Source of the DNA: Plantago major
Taxonomy: Eukaryota; Streptophyta; Magnoliopsida; Lamiales; Plantaginaceae
Direction of reading: 5' to 3'
Assembly (NCBI GenBank): GCA_026545765.1
Contig: JAIFAC010000278.1
Coordinates: 1 to 64,000, forward strand
Length of the DNA stretch: 64,000 bases
Position numbers and translations under genes: made by a program. Under the pieces are notes generated by a model. That model was not told the origin of the DNA, searched no databases, and worked only from the letters and a program-made list of their open reading frames with translations. Position 1 is the first letter of the stretch. Every line of letters begins with the position of its first letter. Positions 54,656 to 64,000 of this stretch are shown piece after piece.

Positions 54656-56134
54656 TATGTTTACAACTTGAATAGGATTCTCCTCCATGGGAGAGGAGAA
54701 CCTATTTCCTTCATCAACAGTATCATCACTTTCTTCCCATTTTTCATTTTCGGTTGTTCGATATCCTGCAGGTAAACGGAAGAAAGGCACAACTAAGGGA
54801 TGGATGGATTAGGGTTAGCAGTATACCTCCCAGGGTGTGGAGGTATTCTAACATTCCTTCCTTTATTAATAGGCATTCCAAAGATATTGTATGAAGCCCT
54901 CACTCTTTTCTGTTTTTTCTTAACCAATTGAAATCCATCAGAATGGGACTCTTCAAAGTTCTGCACATTTTCTGAGGGAGGGTTTGGCAAAATTCCTTTT
55001 CATTGGGAACGAGCACTTGCTCCCCAAGTTTTCAAAGCTGGGTTTTTAATATAACAAGAAGATAGCTCATGACCAAGTTTAGTACAGTGTGAACAGAACT
55101 TTGGAAACTCATCATAAACAACTTCAACATCATGTAAGACTCCACCAGCTTCTATAACAATAGATTTGGAAATAAGCCATTAACTTCCTGACACAAACCA
55201 GCCTTGGTGAAACGGACCTATGGGCAGTGGCTTGGTCCATTCTCAAGGGGGTACCAACAAGTTTAGCAACATGATAAAGAGCATCCACATGAAACAACAT
55301 AATGGGGAGTTTTTTCAGAGTAATCCAACAGGAACTAAGGGAGAATCCACTTGAGGGGAGTAAGCAGGAGTCCATTTTGTAAGAGTAAGAGTAGATCCAG
55401 CAATAAAAAGAGAGTTTTTAAGCCATAAGCGAGTAAAATCCTCTTCCAAGAACAGGGAGATAAGCAAATGCCTAGAATCCAGTAAACTAATGGAAAAACC
55501 TCTTTTCAAGTTCAGTTTTTTAAATTCAGGAGTAATTTCATTAATTTTAGGCGGAGACTTACCATGAACTTACCAGCGAGTAAGGGAAGGGCTCGATTGA
55601 GGATTGTACTTAATAGAAGGAAAATAGTAGGTTTTCCATCAACGAAAGGTGATTTTCCTTGCAGGGAGTTTCCTTTAGCTCTAGCCTCAAAAAGGACAAA
55701 GGCGAGATCTAGAAGGAACACTTCCACAGGTTTGTTAACGACTTAGTGAAATTCAGAACCGAATGCAGGCGGAACCGCGAACTCGAAGTGAGGGACGGAG
55801 AAGGCAAGGAGTTAGGAATTCGAGGAGGAGCAAGGGATGAAGAAGAATGAGGATGCAGGGTAATTTGAGAGGAAGAAGGGCTAGGGTTTACGGATGAAGA
55901 GGGGTGAAGGTTAGCGGTGGGAAATGCAGGTAAGGAAGACCTGACATCAAACGAGAATCGCGAAGGATCAATTATCAGAAGAAGAGCACAGATTAGTAGA
56001 AGGAAGCGGAGGGGGAAAGGGAGGACGAGCTGAGGGAGGCGTGGCGAGAACCTGCGAAAGAAAATTTGCTAGAAAGCGAGAGCAGTCTGGCAGATAGGGT
56101 TACATAGAGAGAAAAACCAGTAGAGAGAGAATTT
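54656..56134 (-). mobile_element. LINE fragment with ORF1 only, minus strand, different family from A and B
   Basis: Non-satellite sequence of about 1.48 kb, flanked on both sides by minus-oriented satellite. Read on the minus strand it begins with a pyrimidine-rich leader (ctctctctactggtttttct and onward), passes a telo-box-like taaaccctag at 55881-55890, and then encodes a plant ORF1 with a DUF4283-like region and zinc knuckle. No ORF2, 3' UTR or poly(A) follows; satellite resumes near 54655. The zinc knuckle differs clearly from that of copy B, so it is another LINE lineage. Confidence 0.8.
54662..55727 (-). pseudogene. LINE ORF1 with DUF4283-like region and CCHC knuckle, frame broken
   Basis: On the minus strand, VDGKPTIF (about 55640) precedes the DUF4283-like core at about 55560-55190: RGFSISLLDSRHLL, LEEDFTRLWLKNS, LTKWTPAYSPQVDSPL, then DALYHVAKLVGTPLRMDQAT. 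These follow the usual plant ORF1 order. The knuckle CSHCTKLGHELSSC, fitting C-x2-C-x4-H-x4-C, is at 55095-55054, preceded by VYDEFPKF. A lysine-rich stretch (VKKKQKRVR, about 54920) follows. Several frame breaks separate these parts. The true start is uncertain and may lie upstream of 55727. DUF4283 with zf-CCHC is typical of plant LINE ORF1; a captured host gene is less likely. Confidence 0.78.
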
Positions 56135-59100
56135 TTATCTCTCAAGTAGTGAGTTGTACTCCTTCAGTGTATTGTTTAAATATCTCATAGACTTCTTCGT
56201 TTGACATTATCCCACTCCTTTATTGTGTTGTTTATCTCTCAAGTGGAGTAATTCGTTTGTTGTTTATCCCACTCCTTTTGTGTTTTGTTTTACTCTCAAG
56301 TAGAGTTCTTCGTTCGTTATTTTATTACTCCTCCTGTATGTTGTTTAGATCTCAAATTGACTTCTCCGTTAGTAATTATCCCACTCCTTTATTGTGTTGT
56401 TTATCCCACTCCTTATGTGTGTTGTTTAACTGTCAAGTAGTGTTCTTCGATTGTGATATTCATATTCCTTCATTGATTGTTTAAATCTCTAATAGACTTC
56501 TTCGTTTGACATTATCCCATTCCTTTATTGTGTTGTTTATCTCTCAAGTGGAGTAATTCGTTTGTTGTTTATCCCACTCCTTTTGTGTTTTGTTTTACTC
56601 TCAAGTAGAGTTCTTCGTTCGTTATTTTATTACTCCTAATGTGTGTTGTTTAAATCTCAAATTGACTTCTCCGTTTGTAATTGTCCCACTCCTTTATTGT
56701 GTTTATCCCTCCTTATGTGTCTTTTAATTCTCAAGTAGTGTTCTTCAATTTTGACACTCATACTCCTTTAGTGTATTGTTTAAATATCTTGAACTTCTTG
56801 TTTGACCCACTCCTTTATTGTGTTGTTTATCTCTCAAGTGGAGTAATTCGTTTGTTGTTTATCCCACTCCTTTTGTGTTTTGTTTTACTCTCAAGTAGAG
56901 TTCTTCGTTCGTTATTTTATTACTCTTCCTATGTGTTGTTTAAATCTCAAATTGACTTCTCCGTTTGTAATTATCCCACTCATTTATAGTGTTGTTTATC
57001 AAAGTCCTTATATGTGTTGTTTTACTCTCAAGTAGTGTTCTTCGTTTGTGATACTCATACTCCTTCTGTGAATTGCTTAAATCTCGAATAGATTTCTTTG
57101 ACATTATCCTCCTTTAGTGTGTTTTATCACTCCAGTGTAGTTGTTAGTTTGTTGTTTGACACACTCCTTTTGTGTTTTTGTTTTACTCTCAAGTAGAGTT
57201 CTTCGTTCGTTATTTTATTACTCCTCATGTGTGTTGTTTAAATCACAATTGACTTCTCGTTTGTAATTATCCTTTCGTTGTGTTGTTTATCCCACTCCTT
57301 ATGTGTGTTGTTGAACTCTCAAGTAGTGTTCTTGATTTTGATACTCGAGACACCTTGATTATTGTTTAAATATCTAATAGACTTCTTAGTTTGACATTAT
57401 CACTCCTTTATTGTGTTGTTTATCTCTCAATTGGAGTTGTTTGTTTTATTTATCCCACTCCTTTTGTGTTTTGTTTTTTTTTCATAAATAGAGCATATAT
57501 TAATAAAGTAAAATAGTAGTGATATTTTATTACTCCTCTCATTGTTGTTTAAACCTCGTTAAATTGACTTCTCCGTTTGTAATTCCCACTCCTTTATTGT
57601 GTTGTTTATCCTGGCCTTATGTTGTTTAACTATCTCAGTAGTGTTCTTGATTTTGATACTCATACTCCTTGTGAGGTATTGTTTAAATATCGAGAATCGA
57701 AACCCTTCGTTTTGACATTATCCCTCCTTTATTGTGTTGTTCTCTCAAAATGGAGTTGTTAGTTTATTGTCCACTCATTTGTGTTTTGTTTAACTATCAC
57801 TTAGAGTTCTTCGTTCGAAATTTTATTACTCCTCATGTTTTTTGTTTAAATCTCTAATTGACTTCTACGTTTGTTATTTCCCCACTCCTTTATTGTGTTT
57901 TTTATCCCACTGCTTATGTGTGTTGTTTAACTCTCAAGTAGTGTTCTTGATTTTAGCACTCATACTTTAGATGTATTGTTTAAATATCTCATAGACTTCT
58001 TGGTTTGACATTATCCTCCTTTGTGTTGTTTGTCTCTCAGTAGTAATCTCTTAGTTTGTTGTTTATCCACTCCTTTTGTGTTTGTTTTACTCTCAAGTAG
58101 AGTTCTTAGATTTATTTTATTACTATTCACATGTGTTGTTTAAATCTCAAATTGACTTCTCGTTTGTAATTATCCCACTCATTTATAGTGTTGTTTATCA
58201 AAGTCCTTATATGTGTTGTTTAACTCTCAGTAGTGTTCTTCGTTTGTGATACTCATACTCATACAGAATTGTTTAATCTAATAGACTTCTTAGTTTGACA
58301 CTATCCACTCCTTTATTGTGTTTTATCTCAGTGGAGTTGTTAGGTATGTTGTTTATCCCCCTCCTTTTGTGTTTTGTTTTACTCTCAAGTAGAGTTCTTC
58401 GTTCGTTATTTTATTACTTCTCCTGTGTGTTGTTTAAATCTCAAATTGACTTCTCCGTTTGTAATTATCCCAGTCGTTTGTTGTGTTGTTTATCCCACTC
58501 CTTATGTGTGTTGTTGAACTCTCAAGTAGTGTTCTTCGATTTTGATACTCATACTCCTTCAGTGTATTGTTTAAATATCTAATAGACTTCTTAGTTTGAC
58601 ATTATCCCACTCCTTTATTGTGTTGTTTATCACTCAATGGGTTGTTAGTTTTTGTTTATCCCCCTCCTTTTGTGTTTTGTTTAACTCTCAAGTAGAGTTC
58701 TTCGTTCGTTATTTTATTACTCCTCATGTGTGTTGTTTAAATCTCAAATTGACTTCTCCGTTTGTAATTGTCCCACTCCTTTATTGTGTTGTTTATCCCA
58801 CTCCTTTTGTGTTTTGTTTTACTCTCAAGTAGAGTTCTTGATTTTGACACTCATACTCTTTCAGTGTATTGTTTAAATATCTCATAGACTTCTTCGTTTG
58901 ACATTATCCCACTCCTTTATTGTGTTGTTTATCTCTCAAGTGGAGTAATTCGTTTGTTGTTTATCCCACTCCTTTTGTGTTTTGTTTTACTCTCAAGTAG
59001 AGTTCTTCGTTCGTTATTTTATTACTCTTCTCATGTTGTTTAGATCTCAAATTGACTTCTCCGTTAGTAATTATCCCACTCCTTTATTGTGTTGTTTATC

Positions 59101-62100
59101 CTCCTTATATGTGTTTTAACTCTCAAGTAGTGTTCTTGATTGTGATACTCATACTCCTTCAGTGTATTGTTTAAATCTGTAATAGACTTCTTCGTTTGAC
59201 ATTATCCCACTCCTTTATTGTTGTTTATCTCTCAAGTGGAGTTGTTCGTTGTTGTTTATCCCACTCCTTTTGTGTTTTGTTTTACTCTCAAGTAGAGTTC
59301 TTAGTCGTTATTTTATTACTCCTCATGTGTTGTTTAAATCTCAAATTGACTTCTCCGTTTGTAATTATCACTCCTTTGTGTTGTTTATCCACTCCTTATG
59401 TGTTGTTGAACAGTAGTGTTGTTTATCTCTCTTGTTTCTCCTTTTGTGTTTGTTTACTCTCAGTATTATTACTCCCTTTGTGTTGTTTAAATCTCAAATT
59501 GACTTCTCGTTTGTAATTATTTGTGTTGTTTATCCCACTCCTTATGTGTGTTGTTGAACTCTCAAGTAGTGTTCTTCGATTTTGATACTCTTACTCCTTC
59601 AGTGAATTGTTTAAATATCTAATAGACTTCTTGGTTTGACATTATCCCACTCCTTTACTGTGTTGTGTATCTCTCAATTGGAGTTGTTCGTTTTTTGTTT
59701 ATCCCACTCCTTTTGTGTTTTGTTTTACTCTCAAATAGAGTTCTTCGTTCGTTATTTTATTACTCCTCATGTGTGTTGTTTAAATCTCAAATTGACTTCT
59801 CCGTTTGTCCCTCCACTCTTATTGTGTTTGTTTAACTCTCAAGTAGTGTTCTTGATTTGATACTCATACTCCTTGATGTATTGTTTAAATATCTAATAGA
59901 CTTCTTAGTTTGACATTATCCTCCTTTATTGTGTTGTTTATCTCTCAAGTGGAGTTGTTTGTTGTTTATCCCACTCCTGTTGTGTTTTGTTTTACTCTCA
60001 AGTAGAGTTCTTAGTTGTATTTTATTACTCCTCATGTGTGTTTTAAATCTCAAATTGACTTCTCCGTTTGTAATTATCCACTCCTTTATTGTTGTTTATC
60101 CCACTCCTTATGTGTTTTTAACTCTCAGTAGTGTTCTTGATTTTGATACTCATACTCCTTGATGTATTGTTTAAATATCTCATAGACTTCTTCGTTTGAC
60201 ATTATCCCACTCCTTTATTGTGTTGTTTATCTCTCAGGTGGAGTAACTCGTTTGTTGTTTATCCCCCTCCTTTTGTGTTTTGTTTTACTCTCAAGTAGAA
60301 TTCTTCGTTCGTTATTTTATTACTCCTCCTGTGTGTTGTTTAAATCTCAAATTGACTTCTCCGTTTGTAATTATCCCTCCTTTATTGTGTTGTTTATCCA
60401 CTCCTTATGTGTTGTTTAACTCTCAAGTAGTGTTCTTGATTGTGATACTCATACTCCTTGATTTTTAAATATCTAATAGACTTCTTAGTTTGACATTATC
60501 CCTCCTTTATTGTGTTGTTTATCTCTCAATTGGAGTTGTTCGTTTTTGTTTATCCACTCCTTTTGTGTTTTGTTTTACTCTCAAGTAGAGTTCTTGATTC
60601 GTTATTTTATTACTCCTCATGTGTTGTTTAAATCTCAATTGACTTCTCCGTTTGTAATTATCCCACTCCTTTATTGTGTTGTTTATCCACTCCTCCCAGT
60701 GTGTTTTTTAACTCTCAAGTAGTGTTCTTGATTTTGATACTCATACTCCTTGATGTATTGTTTAAATATCTCATAGACTTCTTCGTTTGACATTATCCTC
60801 CCACTCTTTATTGTGTTTATCTCTCAGTGGAGTTGTTAGTTTGTTGTTTATCCCACTCCTTTTGTGTTTTGTTTTACTCTCAGTAGAGTTCTTGTTAGTT
60901 ATTTTATTACTCCTCATGTGTTGTTTAAATCTCAAATTGACTTCTCGTTTGTAATTATCCCACTCCTTTATTGTTGTTTATCCCACTCCTTATGTGTGTT
61001 GTTTAACTCTCAGTAGTGTTCTTGATTTTGATACTCATACTCCTTGATGTATTGTTTAAATCTCTAATAGACTTCTTCGTTTGACATTATCCACTTCTTT
61101 ATTGTGTTGTTTATCTCACAAGTAGAGTTGTTCGTTCGTTGTTTATCCCACTCCTTTTGTGTTTTGTTTTACTCTAAAGCAGAGTTCTTTGTTCGTTATT
61201 TTATTACTCCTCCTGTGTGTTGTTTAAATCTCAAATTGACTTCTCCGTTTGTAATTATCCCACTCGTTTATTGTGTTGTTTATCCCACTCCTTATGTGTG
61301 TTGTTGAACTCTCAAGTAGTGTTCTTCGATTTTGATACTCATACTCCTTCATTGTATTGTTTAAATATCTAATAGACTTCTTCGTTTGACATTATCCCTG
61401 CTTTATTGTGTTGTTTATCTCTCAAGTGGAGTTGTTTATTTGTTGTTATCCCACTCCTTTTGTGTTTTGTTTTACTCTCAAGTAGAGTTCTTGATTCGTT
61501 ATTTTATTACAACTCATGTGTGTTGTTTAAATCTCAAATTGACTTTTGTTTGTAACCCTCGTTTATTGTGTTGTTTATCACTCCTTATGTGTTGTTTAAC
61601 TCTCAGTAGTGTTCTTGATTTTGATACTCATACTCCTTCAGTGTATTGTTTAAATATCTAATAGACTTCTTAGTTTGACATTATCCTCCTTTATTGTGTT
61701 GTTTATCTCTCAAGTGGAGTTATTCGTTTGTTGTTTATCCCACTCCTTCTGTGTTTTGTTTTACGCTAAAGTAGAGTTCTTAGATTCGTTATTTTATTAC
61801 TCCTAATGTGTTGTTTAAATCTCAAATTGACTTCTCCGTTTGTAATTATCCAACTCCTTTATTGTGTTGTTTATCCCACTCCTTATGTCGTTGTTTAACT
61901 CTCAGTAGTGTTCTTGATTTGTGATACTCATACTCCTTGATGTATTGTTTAAATCTAATAGACTTCTTACGTTTGACATTATCCTCCTTTATTGTGTTTA
62001 TCTCTCAAGTGGAGTTGTTACGTGTTGTTTATCCACTCCTTTTGTGTTTTGTTTTACTCTCAAGTAGAGTTCTTCGTTCGTTATTTTATTACTCCTCATG

Positions 62101-64000
62101 TGTTGTTTAAATCTCAAATTGACTTCTCGTTTGTAATTATCCCACTCCTTTATTGTGTTGTTTATCCCTCCTTATGTGTGTTGTTAACTCTCAGTAGTGT
62201 TCTTGATTTTGATACTCATACTCCTTGATTGTATTGTTTAAATATCTAATAGACTTCTTAGTTTGACATTATCCCTCCTTTATTGTGTTGTTTATCTCTC
62301 AAGTGGAGTTGTTAGTTTTTTGTTTATCCCACTCCTTTTGTGTTTTGTTTTACTCTCAAGTAGAGTTCTTAGACGTTATTTTATTACTCCTCCTGTGTGT
62401 TGTTTAAATCTCAAATTGACTTCTCCGTTTGTAATTATCCAACTCCTTTATTGTGTTGTTTATCCCTCCTTATGTGTGTTGTTTAATTCTCAAGTAGTGT
62501 TCTTGATTTTACTCATACTCCTTGATATTGTTTAAATCCCTCATAGACTTCTTCGTTTGACATTATCCCACTCCTTTATTGTGTTGTTTATCTCTCAAGT
62601 GGAGTTGTTCGTTTGTTGTTTATCCCACTCCTTTTGTGTTTGTTTTAATCTCAAGTAGAGTTCTTAGTTAGTTATTTTATTACTCCTCATGTGTGTTTTT
62701 TAAATCTCAAATTGACTTCTCCGTTTGTAATTATCCCTCCTTTATTGTTGTTTATCCCACTCCTTATGTGTGTTGTTTAATTCTCAAGTAGTGTTCTTGA
62801 TTTTGATACTCATACTCCTTTGTATTGTTTAAATATCTCAGACTTCTTGGTTTGACATTATCCACTCCTTTATTGTGTTTTATCTCTCAAGTGGAGTTGT
62901 TAGTTTGTTGTTTATCCACTCCTTTTGTGTTTTGTTTTACTCTCAGTAGAGTTCTTAGTTCGTTATTTTATTACTCCTCATGTGTGTTGTTTAAATCTCA
63001 AATTGACTTCTCGTTTGTAATTATCCCACTCCTTTATTGTGTTGTTTATCCCACTCCTTATGTGTTGTTGAACTCTCAAGTAGTGTTCTTGATTTTGATA
63101 CTCATACTCCTTGATGTATTGTTTAAATATCTAATAGACTTCTTGTTTGACATTATCCCACTCCTTTATTGTGTTGTTTATCTCTCAAGTGGGTTGTTAG
63201 TTTTGTTTATCCCACTCCTTTTGTGTTTTGTTTTACTCTCAAGTAGAGTTCTTAGATTCGTTATTTTATTACTCCTCATGTGTTGTTTAAATCTCAAATT
63301 GACTTCTCCGTTTGTAATTATCACTCCTTTTATGTGTTGTTTATCCCACTCCTTATGTGTCTTTTTAATTCTCAGTAGTGTTCTTGATTTTGTACTCATA
63401 CTCCTTGATGTATTGTTTAAATATCTCATAGACTTCTTAGTTTGACATTATCCCACTCCTTTATTGTGTTGTTTATCTCTCAAGTGAGTTGTTAGTTTGT
63501 TGTTTATCCTCCTTTTGTGTTTTGTTTTACTCTCAGTAGAGTTCTTAGTTCGTTATTTTATTACTCCTGTGTGTTGTTTAAATCTCAAATTGACTTCTCG
63601 TTTGTAATTATCCCACTCCTTTATTGTGTTGTTTATCACTCCTTATGTGTGTTGTTTAACTCTCAAGTAGTGTTCTTGATTTGTGATACTCATACTCCTT
63701 GATGTATTGTTTAAATCTAATAGACTTCTTGGTTTGACATTATCCCACTCCTTTATTGTGTTGTTTATCTCCCAAGTGGAGTTTTTCGTTTGTTGTTTAT
63801 CCCACTCCTTTTGTATTTTGTTTTACTCTCAAGTAGAGTTCTTCGTTCGTTATTTATTACTCCTCCTGTGTGTTGATTAAATCTCTAATTGACTTCTCCG
63901 TTTGTAATTATCCCAGTCGTTTGTTGTGTTGTTTATCCCACTCCTTATGTGTTGTTAACTCTCAAGTAGTGTTCTTGATTTTGATACTCATACTCCTTGA
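56135..64000 (-). repeat. A-rich tandem satellite array, minus orientation, runs off the window
   Basis: The same satellite read on the minus strand: plus-strand words are ttgacattatcccactcc, gacttctccgtttgtaatta, gttattttattactcctc and gatactcatactcctt. Monomers are about 290-305 bp, roughly 26 copies. Many carry edge-type words (actgaagg, gtctatt and cgaagaac on the minus strand), so it resembles the left-edge zone of the plus array more than its centre. A marker variant, catttatagtgttgtttatc, recurs at 56981 and 58180. Plus-strand open frames here are repeat translations. The only non-satellite piece seen is the LINE tail at 57474-57513. Confidence 0.95.
57474..57513 (-). mobile_element. 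Extremely 5'-truncated LINE insertion: ~31 bp of 3' tail plus poly(A)
   Basis: On the plus strand, T9 at 57474-57482 is followed by cataaatagagcatatatta and ataaagtaaaa. This is the reverse complement of the 3' end of LINE copies A and B with one base missing. Satellite flanks both sides: gtgttttg before, ttttattactcctc after. About 20 bases of the expected satellite are missing at the far side. A match this specific to the LINE end with its poly(A) is unlikely by chance. Confidence 0.85.

Noticed and set aside
62825-63445. 206-codon plus-strand open frame in the right array
   Set aside because: It is the same satellite translation on the T-rich strand, now plus because the array is inverted.
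1-64000. Host genes, tRNA, rRNA or small RNA genes
   Set aside because: Outside the LINE pieces every stretch reads as satellite on one strand or the other; no cloverleaf, rRNA signature or unrelated coding domain was recognised.

Overview
The window looks like nuclear heterochromatin from a plant, most likely a flowering plant. The evidence is LINE-type (non-LTR) retrotransposons of the plant kind: a CCHC-knuckle ORF1 (DUF4283 in one element), an APE endonuclease, a reverse transcriptase, a zf-RVT region and a C-terminal RNase H. These sit inside a very long A-rich satellite array. I see no host gene, tRNA, rRNA, CRISPR array or bacterial feature. The species cannot be named from the sequence.

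Layout. 1-4109: the ORF2 and 3' end of LINE copy A (+), whose 5' part lies outside the window. 4110-47809: about 43.7 kb of head-to-tail satellite on the + strand, with a monomer of about 306 bp at the edges and about 290 bp in the middle, roughly 145-150 copies. 47810-53938: LINE copy B (+), which looks full length: a duplicated 176-bp 5' UTR unit, broken ORF1, broken ORF2, 3' UTR and poly(A). 53939-54067: a stub of + satellite. 54060-54132: a head-to-head switch in satellite orientation. 54133-64000: the same satellite on the minus strand, interrupted by an ORF1-only LINE fragment (54656-56134, minus) and a roughly 40-bp LINE 3' tail (57474-57513, minus).

Satellite architecture. Each ~306-bp monomer is made of five related ~56-bp subunits plus one 26-bp subunit. 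The short one looks like a 56/57-bp subunit that lost 31 bp between two 10-bp direct repeats. Above the monomer there are higher-order repeats: an alternating two-monomer repeat (about 580 bp) through the centre, repeats of about 1.2 kb near the left edge and in the minus-strand array, and a three-monomer 917-bp repeat at 44.2-47.7 kb.

How the parts relate. All four LINE pieces lie in the same orientation relative to the satellite, and where the poly(A) can be seen it abuts A-rich satellite sequence. This fits target-primed insertion into a strand-asymmetric, A-rich target. Both ORF2 copies carry many frame breaks, so no active element is visible. The long open frames on the T-rich strand of the array are translations of the satellite, not genes. 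I found no new protein system. The notable content is the nested structure of the satellite and its history with LINEs.
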